A DNA stretch of 64,000 nucleotides, taken from Salvia splendens (Eukaryota > Streptophyta > Magnoliopsida > Lamiales > Lamiaceae). The first letter of the stretch is position 1. The number at the start of each line of letters is the position of its first letter. Shown here one piece after another: positions 54,400-63,818 of this stretch. The DNA is taken from assembly GCF_004379255.2 (NCBI RefSeq), contig NC_056035.1:20295902-20359901 (forward strand), in the 5' to 3' direction. The notes beneath the pieces were generated by a model that did not search any database, was not told the origin of the DNA, and was given only the letters and a program-made list of their open reading frames with translations. Both the position numbers and the translations under genes were made by a program.

Positions 54400-55361
54400 T
54401 CAACCCTCAAAAGTCTAATCATATTTCATGCCAAGTCGCACATTTCGTGACTTCATCCAATTCTTTCAGACTGACTTTAGGTGGCCAGAAAGAAGCTTCA
54501 CGTAGTGGTGAACGTGGTCCATGATCCATGTTTCATTTGTTGAACCATAATTTTAATCATCTCCAATTTTATGGAGTACTAAGGCATATTCTTTGTATAA
54601 TTAATTAATTTCGTACCATATGATAGCTGTAGATGGACTTCTCATCAAACTCTTATATACTTTAATCAACGACTTTCTCAACTTTAAAATTATGTGAAAT
54701 GGAATATGCATGAGATCATTCCTTGTACAGAATTTAATAAATTAGGCAAATTAACAAAGATTAGTATTGATTACGCCAAAATAGTATGTTATTCATTTTT
54801 TCCTAGTCCTATGCCTTGCTTCAAAGTTTCTCTATTTAATTTACTTTGTTTTTCTATAAGATGTTTTTATCAGTTATTCAATCATTATTAACGTTACTAA
54901 GAACATAAAAGGTTATATATAGTTGTAGATTTGGACTTATTCCTACAAACAGAATATATTTACTTGATTTATTATGATCCCTTCTTGATATGATGAAATA
55001 AAATGATGGAATGAAATATGATTCCTACTTCGATTCTATTTTTTTTGTTTTTTTTTGTTTGGTACGATGGAATGAATCAGGGTATAGAATGAAAATGCAA
55101 AGAAAATGTAAAGAAATTGTCATTTTAATTCTATCTTCATTCCATTAAATTTTAGTTTCATTTTTTCATGTTCGTTCCATTCCATTTTACCAAAAAGGGT
55201 CTAAGAAATTATATTATTTATAATAAAAGTGATACCTGGGGTTTGGGGGATGCATTGCAGGGTGACGCAAGTCACACGGGGTGGGAAAGGGGTCAGCCTG
55301 TCACGCCACGCCCCACTCTCGGCCCATTTGGTTGCCATGATGTTGCTGACGCTTTGCCTAA
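54400..55361. other. intergenic with a GC-rich block
   Basis: AT-rich up to 55230. The block at 55240-55350 is GC-rich (GGATGCATTGCAGGGTGACG, CACGCCACGCCCC) and may be a piece of another Harbinger-type terminus. I could not find its partner. No gene. Confidence 0.4.
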
Positions 55362-55701
55362 GGGCATCCGCAGTGGTGCGGATGTCCCGACGGACATCCC
55401 AAAAACACCTCCTGCCACGTCATACGGACTTCCCACTGTGGATGCCACGTCATACGGACATCCCACTGCACAGTGGCGGACATCCCCAAGGACATCCCGA
55501 CGGACTTCCCACATTAAAAAAATCACTAATTCACCAATTTAACAATTTACGGAATTAAGTAATTTACGGAAGAAAAATTCGAAACGAATACGGAATAAAA
55601 ATTTCATCAATTAAAAAAACGAAAAGTACATTTCACCAAAATAAAAAAATACATTTCAACAATTAAAAACTCCATCAACGACGACCCCTCCGCTACCATA
55701 C

Positions 55702-56976
55702 TTATTCAATTATATCGTTCTGGAGTCGAACATGGGCTTGTTTTTGGCGCATGTTGGCGAATGCACGGACTCGCTCGACATCGTCATGGGGTATCCCCAT
55801 GCGTACATTGCCAGTGGCCACGCCGTGGCTTGGACCCGCAGCCGTAGCATCATCGTTGGCCCAATCGGTCAGCGCTGAGCCTTCATCTTCGACAATCATG
55901 TTGTGCATGATAATACATGCGTACAGGATGTCGGCGATGCTGTCAACATACCAAAGCCGTGACGGACCCTTTACTACCGCCCATCGAGACTGGAGCACAC
56001 CAAATGCCCGCTCCACATCCTTGAGCGCTGCCTCCTGACGTTGCGCAAAGTATATCTTCTTTTCATCCGTTGGGCATCTGATCGTCTTCACAAAGACGGG
56101 CCATATCGGGTATATCCCATCCGCTAAATAATAGCCCATACCCATACTGTGCTGGTTTCCGTTGGCGACGAAACTGACGGCCGGACCGACGGCCATGCAC
56201 TGGTCGTTGAAGAGGGGCGACGACTGGAGGACGTTGATGTCGTTTTTAGACCCGGCTACTCCAAAATAGGCATGCCAAATCCACAATCGGTAGTCAGCTA
56301 CTGCTTCAAGGATCATCGTGATATTCTTGGCCTTGAAACCAGTAGAGTACATCCCTTTCCAGACAGCGGGGCAGTTCTTCCATTCCCAGTGCATACAATC
56401 TATGCTGCCTAACATCCCCGGAAACCCGTGCTGATTCCCGTGCATATCCAGCAGAGCCTGACAATCTTCGGGGGTAGGCTTCCGAAGATACCTATCCCCG
56501 AATATCTCCCTAACGCCCTGATAAAAATACTTCAGGCAGTCGCGGGCAGTCGTCTCGCCGATGTGGAGGTACTCGTCGAACATGTCGGCCGCACCTCCAT
56601 ATGCCAACTACCTAATTGCGGCAGTGCACTTCTGAATCGGCATGTGGCCGGGTTTACCAGCCGCATCCTCCCGCACCCTAAAATACCCGTATCGACGCTT
56701 CAAAGCGCCCACGATACGCAGAAAGAGCGGACGAAGCATCCTAAAGCGTCGCCGGAATACGTTCTACCCAAACCGTGGCTCCGGCGCAAAGTAATCATTG
56801 TACAACCGACCGTGGGCAGCGAGGTGATCCCGGGGCACTATAGTGCGATGATGTATGGGTCGAGGCACCGTGCGTGTATCATCCGCATCATATGTTCATT
56901 GTTCATAATGCCCACCACCACCACTACCACTACCACTACCACTACCACTACCACTACCACTACCACTACCAGACAT
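55702..56976 (-). pseudogene. PIF/Harbinger transposase with three nonsense codons
   Basis: The natural start is the ATG at 56976 (MSGSGSGS..., a Gly-Ser stretch encoded by a GGTAGT repeat at 56920-56972), and the frame then runs to a TAA at 55702. In-frame stops interrupt it at a TGA after GHYEQ, a TAG after EPRFG and a TAG after KCTAAIR. The last gives an undamaged 301-codon stretch below 56607. Family features are the N-terminal PRPIHHRTIVPRDH, NVFRRRFRMLRPLFLRIVGA, the DDE domain (SIDCMHWEWKNCP with the first Asp; GSKNDINVLQ with the second), YYLADGIYP, and the C-terminal ERAFGVLQSRWAVV and HNMIVEDE. Related to HARBI1-type nucleases. Because all three lesions are single substitutions, decay is recent. 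Confidence 0.92.
56920..56972. repeat. (ACTACC)n repeat in the transposase N-terminus
   Basis: Nine or so hexamers; minus strand GGTAGT encodes the Gly-Ser run after the initiator. Confidence 0.85.
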
Positions 56977-57056
56977 TACGGAAATATAAAAGAAATTTAG
57001 AGAGAGAGAAACTTGTTAAAACAAGTGGTGCGAATGAAATGAAATGCAACGAGACG

Positions 57057-57064
57057 TATTTATA
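57057..57064 (-). promoter_or_regulatory. TATA box of the Harbinger transposase
   Basis: Minus strand TATAAATA within TTCTATAAATACG, about 80 bp upstream of the ATG at 56976. Similar to the TCTATAAATA boxes of the ORF1-only elements. Confidence 0.6.
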
Positions 57065-57340
57065 GAATTTTTCAAAAAAAAAAAAATGCTAAAATCGGGA
57101 ATTCCGCGCCTACGTCCGTGGGAGTCAACACAATGGCGGACGTCCCGACGGACGTCAGCGGAAAGGCGCAGACATGCGGTGTCCGTATCGGACGTCCGTA
57201 TCCGCTGAACAGTTGCTCAATGGCGGACGTCGCGCACGACGGTCTGACATCCGCGAGGAAGTCCGCTATTGCGGATGCTCTAAATTTCGATTTGTATACA
57301 TACATAAATATATTCTGTTACTATAAACAATTGAATATTA

Positions 57341-57605
57341 CTCCTTCCGCCCAGGCTAAGATGACACATTCATTAACCGACATGGGATTTTATGAGTTGT
57401 TGGTTAAAGTGTTTAATTGGAGAGAGGAAAAGTGGATGAAAGTATTAAAATAGAGAGAGAAAGAAAGATGAATATTTTAATAGGAGTGAAAAAAGTTGTT
57501 GGGTGTATTAATTGGAGAGAGAAAGTTTCCAAAAAAGGAAATGTGTCATCTAAGTTGGGACAAACTAAAAATGAAAACGTGTCATCTTAAGCGGGACGGA
57601 AGGAG
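57341..57605. mobile_element. Stowaway-like MITE
   Basis: 265 bp; CTCCTTCCGCCCAGGCTAAG ... GTCATCTTAAGCGGGACGGAAGGAG, TA flanks. Confidence 0.75.
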
Positions 57606-57644
57606 TAGTTAGTATTAAAATTTATTTTTTAAAATAAATTTATA

Positions 57645-57923
57645 GTCTATCCGTCCCAATTAAAATGACACACTTTCCTTTTATTTTGTTTAAAATAAGA
57701 TTATACTACATTTATATTTTTGGAAACAATAAAGTAATTTTTTCTCTAATTGATACACTCAACCACTTTTTCTTCCTCCAATAAATTATTCAACTCTTAT
57801 TCTCTCTTGTTTTATATTTATACCTATATTTTGTCTCTCCAATTAAAAATATATTACCAATAACTCTAAAAATATTGTACCAATTAATTAAGAAATGTGT
57901 CATCTTAGGTGAGACGAAATGAG
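57645..57923. mobile_element. Stowaway-like MITE
   Basis: About 279 bp; GTCTATCCGTCCCAATTAAA ... GTCATCTTAGGTGAGACGAAATGAG; same subfamily as 57341-57605, in tandem with it. Confidence 0.7.
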
Positions 57924-58286
57924 TACTAATGATTCATACTTAAAGTCAGATCTTTTTATTAATTACGGTGTGCTAATTTAGGTACGTGTGTTATGAGTAC
58001 AAGGACAAGCCTAATAAATGTGGGGTGATACACGCATAGAGTGTGTTATTAATTAGTTTTTTTAAAAATATTATTAGATGATTTCACTAATAATGGTAAA
58101 TTTCTCTATTTATGCAGGTCTATCTTGAAACTAATATATAGGTTTAATAAATCAGGGGATGATACATTGGCTACTGTGTCCGAGAAAAAAAAATTGGTTT
58201 ATGTTGAGACAAGGAGAAATCATGTTTAGAAAGCTTTTTTCCTTTTCGACATAATTTATAAAAAATAGGAAAATCTCATCAATTAC
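57924..58286. other. intergenic, no gene seen
   Basis: AT-rich; no exon identified. Confidence 0.45.
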
Positions 58287-58495
58287 TTTGTCGTTCTATT
58301 CAGAATGTTGAACTTTCTTTTCTAATTTATTTTATTCGAGATATCCAATTTTTATATTTAGAAAGAAATCCTCCTCTCATCTCTTTTCACTAAAATATTC
58401 AATTACATTTTTTCTTTCTATTTATTCCATATAATAATTTATTCTAAAATCTCGTGCCACTAAAAAATATAGACTTCTCGAGTGGGACGGAGGAA
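58287..58495. mobile_element. Stowaway-like MITE, left end diverged
   Basis: Right end ACTTCTCGAGTGGGACGGAGGAA; left end TTTGTCGTTCTATTCAGAATG. Same subfamily as 24211-24415. Confidence 0.55.
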
Positions 58496-58578
58496 TTACT
58501 AAACTTTTTCCTTATCTTTTGTCCAACACTTCAAGAGGATTACACCATTTCTTTTTCATATATACGGTATATTAAATG

Positions 58579-58748
58579 GAATGAGATCCTCTGCTGTGGT
58601 GGGGAGCATAGCAGAGCTGCTGCCCTCACACATACAAATATTTTAATAATAAATTTGAATTATTAAAAACAAAATTTAATATAAAATATTTTTTTGTGAG
58701 GGGCAGCAGCCTTTGCTGTGCTCCCCACCACAACATGGGATCCCTTCC
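58579..58748. mobile_element. GC-rich foldback element
   Basis: Arms GAGATCCTCTGCTGTGGTGGGGAGCATAGCAGAGCTGCTGCCC and its near inverse GGGCAGCAGCCTTTGCTGTGCTCCCCACCACAACATGGGATCCC around an AT-rich loop. The flanks TATTAAATGGAATGAGATCC (58568) and TATTAAAGGAATGAGATCCC (58750) form a roughly 20-bp direct repeat. Confidence 0.75.
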
Positions 58749-58754
58749 CATATT

Positions 58755-59037
58755 AAAGGAATGAGATCCCTGCTGTTGGAGTTCAGTACTTGTGTCAAAG
58801 GATAATTAAGTTGTCAATATTACAGATTAAGTTATAGGAGTAACAAATACACGTGAAAATTGGTTATACATTATGGGCCATAGCAATTGAAGAGAGTAAA
58901 TATTTATTTGTATTATAAGCAGAAAGCTAACCCAAAAGGATACGAAAAAATCAAAAAGATCTTAGATGTATCTAGTAGACTAGTACTAGTACACTAGTAC
59001 TCTAGTTATGTGATGTATATACATTAGAATACTTTAA
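58755..59037. other. intergenic, no gene seen
   Basis: AT-rich DNA left of a Harbinger insertion site. Confidence 0.45.
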
Positions 59038-60606
59038 GGGCATGTTCAGTGTTTCAGATATAGCGAGAAATGGGCTCTTTTCCATACAAATATGGCCGTT
59101 CAATGTTTAAGTATTATTTCTGGACAGCCCGATCCGAAATGGAAGGCCCGCACTGTTCATTTCAGTTTTTTAGAGAAATCAATTCTTCCGAGTGAGACAA
59201 GAAATGATACAGCATTGCGAACCCCACCCAGAAATGAATGCACTTTTCCGGAGTTGCCCCTCACATTTTCATTTCCCCCCCCCCCCTTGTCTCTCTCTTG
59301 TGTTCTCAATTTTTCGTTTCCCCCTCTTGCATCGGAAACCCTAGGCCATCAACTTCAACACAATTTTCTGCAGAGAACTGCCTCACCACCTCCGTCAGCG
59401 TTTAATAAACGACAAAAATTTGCCGCCTCCAAGGTAATGGTGTACATATATATATGCCAAGTAGTCGTGCGGTGGTGGGTAAAAAATGGGTTTTGAGATT
59501 GACGATCTCGGTTCGTTTTTGCAGGGAAGATCCAGTTGCAGAAACGTTGAACCGTGTGCAATTCTTCACGTCTACAGGGTTTGGTGCAAAGGGGCGGCTG
59601 AGAAGGTTGAAATTAACCAGGTACTTTATATTGACGACCGCTTGGTCAAATCTGCAAATCTGAGTTGTATGAATATACATGGCTACTATGTGTTATGAAG
59701 TTTTCCTGTATTTAATTTGTTTATTTTACCCACCACGATCCGGATAGAGCAATGTACTATTGTGCCTCACTGGCTTCTCTGTACCATATGAATTCATAGT
59801 ATTTGTTGGGTATAATTTAGCACAACTGCAGACTTGGGATTTGTTTTCCTATACAGGGTGGTAATTTAATCAGCTGTATATAGATATAATTACAAACAAT
59901 GACAACGTCCAATGCTGCTAAGTATGCATTCTTGATGATGATGATGATGATGATGGAAGACATTATGCTCGTTTACTGAGCAGAGACCACTCTACTTGTA
60001 CATAGGTACATGACCGCGCGCAGTAGATCGGCCAAAAGGAGATTTTAGACCACGCCAGACATTTCAGTTTGCTAAAAAAAATTCCAGATCAGATGAAACA
60101 CCTAGATCGTCTAGTTAAACTTTCAAATGTAGATTCTATAGCTAATCTTTGTATGGACGTGAATACCTTCGGTAGACTTTGTCAAATTCTATCACAAAGG
60201 GGTGGGCTGATAACTGGGAAGTCCCTACCCGTTGAGGAACAAGTAGCAATATTCGTTGGGGTTCTGGCACACCACAATAAAAATCGCGTAGTCAAATTCA
60301 GGTTTAGGCGATCAGGTGCAACAGTGTCATATTACATGCAAAAGGTACTTTATGCCGTTTTGAGCTTACATGATGTGCTGCTAAAGAAACCCACACCAGT
60401 AACAGCCGACTGCACAGATAATAGATGGAGGTGGTTCGAGGTAATGGAAATTTTTAGTCTATTAATCTTCTCTAATGTGAAATCTAAGCCTCTATTTTAA
60501 TCAAATACTTGTTTCTCAGGGTTGCCTTGGTGCATTGGACAGGACGCATATCAATGTGTTGGTCAGTAATGAGGACAAACCAACCTCTACAACACTGAAC
60601 AGACCC
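59038..60606 (+). mobile_element. PIF/Harbinger element with truncated HARBI1-like gene
   Basis: 1569 bp, GGGCATGTTCAGTGTTTCAG ... ACAACACTGAACAGACCC, with TAA on both sides (59035-59037 and 60607-60609). It is a separate lineage from the GGATG-ended Harbingers here. It contains the 5' part of a transposase gene and a (GAT)n run near 59933-59955. The catalytic domain is deleted. Confidence 0.88.
60069..60593 (+). pseudogene. HARBI1-like transposase, N-terminal fragment
   Basis: Exon (60069-60440) followed by an intron (60441-60519, GT...TTTCTCAG) and the start of the next exon. Recognisable segments are MDVNTFGRLCQILSQRGGL, EEQVAIFVGVLAHHNKNRVV, FRRSGATVSYYMQKVL, VLLKKPTPV and RWRWFE, then across the splice GCLGALDRTHINVLV. 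The last block carries the first Asp of the DDE triad. Shortly afterwards the frame runs into the element's right terminal repeat, so everything beyond the first catalytic residue is deleted. The splice site position after RWRWF is where this family normally has it. The likely N-terminus lies upstream of 60069 but is not resolved. Confidence 0.85.
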
Positions 60607-60609
60607 TAA

Positions 60610-61209
60610 ATACATAAATCTCGTTTCCTCTGTTTCACCCAAATTTGTTGATTTAAAAGTATGTCTGGTTCTTTTTAACTGAATATTAAAGGTCTGATTA
60701 AGCCTAAATCATTATGGAGTAGTATCAAATTTTTTTTTGTTTAACCACATGTGCACCGAATCCGTCTTTTGACGGATAACGCTGAGCAGTACACAATAAT
60801 ATAATCGGATACCCACTCATATAATTTATTGTCATTTTCTCCACTTTAGACTTATGAGGGTAATTTGTAATTTGTGAAAATTTATTATACATTTAATCAT
60901 ATATTTTTAACATTTAATATTTTTCACATAGAGGGAATACAAAAATCAAAATTTTAAATGATAAATTTTTATACTATAAATTATAGAAGTAGCATTAAGT
61001 GATAGAAATTGAGTGAAGCAGATAATGATAGCATAAAATTAATGGAGGCAAAATTAGGGTAAGAAAACAAAATAGAAATAGGAAGGGTTGGTGTGATGAA
61101 AACAAATCGTAAAATACCGAGAATGCCCCTGTGGTGCCAGGTAGGCCATGAGGACCCCCCAAAATAGACCTAATCATTGTATCAACAACTTAAAATCCTT
61201 GTATGATTA
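60610..61209. other. intergenic, probable LITTLE ZIPPER promoter region
   Basis: AT-rich DNA with a SINE tail fragment at 60728-60795 (minus; GATTCGGTGCACATGTGGTT plus A run). It would have lain directly upstream of the LITTLE ZIPPER leader before the Harbinger inserted at 61210. Confidence 0.45.
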
Positions 61210-61597
61210 GACCATCCACAACGGGTCTCGCCGGCGTCTCGCGTCTCGTCTCGCTCAACGGGTCTCGCCGGCGTCTCGCGTCTCGTCTCAGCGAGACGAG
61301 ACCCCGGCGAGACGCGTTGCAGCCTCCATCTCGTCCCGCGTCTCGTCGCGCGTCTCGACTCGGCGAGCCACGAGACGAGCTGTCTCGCCACGCGCCTAGG
61401 CGACGTGGCGCAGCCCGGCGTCGTGCGTGACGCCCACTCGCCGGCCCGCGAGTGGGCGTCGTCACGTGCTGATGCAATAAATATTTTTTTTTAAAAAAAA
61501 TTCGAATTTAAATAAAAAAAAAAATTTGTAACGGTATTATTACCGTTTTTTTGTTTTTTTTTTATATTTTTTTTGTTTTTTATTAAATTTTTTACTC

Positions 61598-61605
61598 TAT
61601 AAATA
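61598..61605 (+). promoter_or_regulatory. TATA box of the Harbinger ORF1
   Basis: TATAAATA in CTCTATAAATACTCC, 110 bp upstream of the ORF1 ATG. Confidence 0.65.
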
Positions 61606-61707
61606 CTCCTAAACCCATCCTCATTTACACACAACTACACATCTATTCTTCCTATCATCTAAATTTTCTCTCAAATTTTCGCTGAAATTTTCATAACCCA
61701 ACTCAAG

Positions 61708-62895
61708 ATGTCCGGCGACGGCGAGGGCAACTATGGCGGCTCCGGCTCCGGCGGGTGGGATCTCAACTCATTCGGCGATTGGGAGAACATGATCAACACA
61801 TTGGGCGGTGGAGGTTCGTCAACGCCGGGGACCCAGGGTTCGGCGACGCCGGGGGGGTACCAACCACCCAATTTTGACCTTGATGCATATGTTCGTCCCA
61901 ACGTCCCGCGGTTTTCGCAGGGATTATCCCAGATCCGGGAGGATTTTCCAGTTGATCCCACGCCGGGAGTAGGCCGAGGCGGTGGAGGTGGGCGAGGCGG
62001 TGGAGGTGGCCGAGGCAGTGTACAACCCCAGACGGGCGAGGACGAGGAGGAAGAAGAGGAAGAGGAAGAGGATCTTGGCCGACATCCGTACAACAACCTC
62101 GAAACGATGGCGGTGTACAACGCCTGGATCACGGTCTCGTACGATCCCATCGTCGGGAATCAACAAACCCGGAAGTGTTTCTGGGAAAAGGTTGTCGAGG
62201 TCTACCACCAAATAAAGCCGAACCGCTCCCGCAAGCGCACAGTTAAAATGATCCGCTGTCACTTTGACCGAGTCGACCGACAGGTCAAAAAATTCTGCGG
62301 CATCTACTCGGCGGAAGAGGCGCGCTACCAAAGCGGCGCCACGGCCACCGACATTTTGACGTCCGCTTTGCGCGCCTACTACCAGGACGAGGGACATCAA
62401 TTCAGATTTGTTGATGTTTGGCGCGCCGTCAAGGACGAGGAACGATGGGCCAGCGGTTTCCGCTCCAGCTCGGGCTCAAACTCGAAGCGCACGAAGCATA
62501 CGGCGAGTGGCCAATACTCGTCTAGTGCTGGTGCGTCTGGTGGTGACACTGCTGAAGGCATCAGCCAACATGATGCTGAATCCCAGGAGTTTGCGGGTAC
62601 GGTCGGCGATGCAGGAGGATCCGCGAGTAGGCGCCGTCGGCCGCAAGGGACGAAGGCGGCGAAAGCGGCTAGAGCAAGGAAGGGCCGAGGCGAATCAAGC
62701 CAGCCGGCCTCAGGATCGGGCTCGCGAGGAGGCTCGGACACACTTATGGTGGCGTACATGACCGCCACAATGGCGGACACTTCCCGCTTCTCGCACTCCC
62801 AATACGCGGCCTGGTGGAACGGAATTGTGCATATGGCAGCACAACTTGGCCTTCCGACTCCCCCTCAACCTCGACCGCCTCCGGAGGATGATTAG
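61708..62895 (+). CDS. Harbinger ORF1: Myb/SANT-like protein with NAM-associated C-terminal domain
   Basis: Intact 395-aa single-exon frame; plant databases often label such proteins misleadingly as glutathione S-transferase T3-like. Layout: a Gly/Ser-rich N-terminus (MSGDGEGNYGGSGSGGWDLN), a Gly-rich GRGGGG stretch, an acidic run (EDEEEEEEEEED), then the DNA-binding region. That region has ETMAVYNAWITVSYDPIVGN, FWEKVVEVYHQIK, MIRCHFDRVDRQVKKFCGIY, YQSGATATDIL and FRFVDVWRAVKDEERW, followed by an Arg/Lys/Ala-rich basic segment (RRRRPQGTKAAKAARARKGR). In known PIF/Harbinger systems ORF1 binds element ends and helps the transposase enter the nucleus. No lesions, in contrast to 32476-33597. Confidence 0.92.
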   Translation: MSGDGEGNYGGSGSGGWDLNSFGDWENMINTLGGGGSSTPGTQGSATPGGYQPPNFDLDAYVRPNVPRFSQGLSQIREDFPVDPTPGVGRGGGGGRGGGGGRGSVQPQTGEDEEEEEEEEEDLGRHPYNNLETMAVYNAWITVSYDPIVGNQQTRKCFWEKVVEVYHQIKPNRSRKRTVKMIRCHFDRVDRQVKKFCGIYSAEEARYQSGATATDILTSALRAYYQDEGHQFRFVDVWRAVKDEERWASGFRSSSGSNSKRTKHTASGQYSSSAGASGGDTAEGISQHDAESQEFAGTVGDAGGSASRRRRPQGTKAAKAARARKGRGESSQPASGSGSRGGSDTLMVAYMTATMADTSRFSHSQYAAWWNGIVHMAAQLGLPTPPQPRPPPEDD

Positions 62896-63240
62896 CCCTT
62901 CCGATTAATTTTTTTTTATTTTGTGTGTTTTTTTATTTTGTGTGTTTTTTTTATTTTGTGTGTTTTTTTATTTTGTGTGTTTTTTTATTTTGTTTTAATT
63001 TTAATAAAGTGTGTTTGTTTAAATTGAATTGGGTTTTAAAAAAAAATTATAAATTAAATTGAATGAATAGTAATTAAGAGACGGTATAGAGACGGTTAAG
63101 AGACGGAGCGTTGCAGGTTCCGTCTCTTAGTTAAGAGATGGAGGCAAAAAGGACAGTGGGGCCCTCAAATAGTGCTCAAATAGTAGTTAAGAGACGGTTT
63201 AAGAGACGGTATAGAGACAGCGTTGTGGATGGCCTTATAC

Positions 63241-63361
63241 TCTCTGTATTTTTGTGTTCCCTTATTTTCAATTTTTTGTCACACACATTCTCTTTAGAGC
63301 CTTCAACAATTCTTCCTCCTCCCCTTCCAAAAGGTGATCTTTTTTGAAAACCTACGACAAG
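63241..63361 (+). other. LITTLE ZIPPER 5' leader exon (inferred)
   Basis: Pyrimidine-rich, ATG-free sequence ending CTACGACAAG before GGTAAGATAG, a good 5' splice site. A matching acceptor (AACTGTAG) lies at 63631-63638 just before the coding exon. Transcription start unknown. Confidence 0.5.
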
Positions 63362-63373
63362 GGTAAGATAGAG

Positions 63374-63478
<105 letters not shown>

Positions 63479-63648
63479 TCACCAACGAAGTTAGGCAATA
63501 TTTCTAGTAACCCTTGATTTGTTTCCCACCAACAAACCAAAATCTCAACTACTATGCATGCTCTGATGCTCATGTTATTTAATTAATTACTTCCATGTTT
63601 GTTTAATTAATTAATGACAAGTTTATTCTTAACTGTAGACAGGAAAAA

Positions 63649-63818
63649 ATGGAAAAGCTAAACTCGAAATTGCACTTGAGAATTACTACATAATGCAGGA
63701 GAATGAGAGGCTGAGGAAGAAGGTGGAGCTTCTCAACCAGGAGAATCAGGCGCTTCTCAATGAGCTCAAGCACCGCCTCGCCGCCGCCTCCTCTTCCGCC
63801 GCTAAGGCCAACAAGTGA
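63649..63818 (+). pseudogene. LITTLE ZIPPER (ZPR) protein gene with a 1-nt frameshift
   Basis: ZPR proteins are tiny leucine-zipper proteins that dimerise with class III HD-ZIP factors and block their DNA binding. The expected start MEKLNSKLHL (ATG at 63649) is present. One base is then missing (TTGAG where TTGGAG would keep the family reading LENYYIM), so this frame ends at TAA (63691-63693). The correct frame resumes through ENYYI into an ATG at 63693 that overlaps the stop (TAATG). From there an intact 41-aa product (MQENERLRKKVELLNQENQA, LLNELKHRL, then an Ala/Ser tail) reaches TGA at 63816-63818. The zipper heptads are complete. So the locus either yields a shortened zipper by re-initiation, has just lost function, or contains a base-call error. 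The family is confidently recognised. Confidence 0.88.

Larger units (their letters stand above)
55362..57280 (-). mobile_element. PIF/Harbinger element carrying only a transposase
   Basis: 1919 bp, GGGCATCCGCAGTGGTGCGG ... CCGCTATTGCGGATGCTC, with TAA on both sides (55359-55361 and 57281-57283). Subterminal GGACATCCC/GGGATGTCC-type repeats occur at both ends. It encodes a DDE transposase with three in-frame stops and no ORF1. Confidence 0.9.
61210..63234 (+). mobile_element. PIF/Harbinger element carrying only an intact ORF1
   Basis: 2025 bp, GACCATCCACAACGGGTCTC ... AGCGTTGTGGATGGCC, with TTA on both sides (61207-61209 and 63235-63237). The left subterminal region has tandem GTCTCGCCGGCGTCTCGCG units. 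The right one has repeated AGAGACGGT(A/T)TAGAGACGG units. There is no transposase gene. Confidence 0.92.

Noticed and set aside
56428..57000. 190-codon plus-strand frame with a Thr run
   Set aside because: Antisense to the N-terminal part of the Harbinger transposase; the Thr run is the hexamer repeat.
61210..63234. database-style label glutathione S-transferase T3-like for the 395-aa frame
   Set aside because: No GST fold motifs are visible; the protein matches the Myb-like/NAM-associated ORF1 of PIF/Harbinger elements and lies inside such an element.
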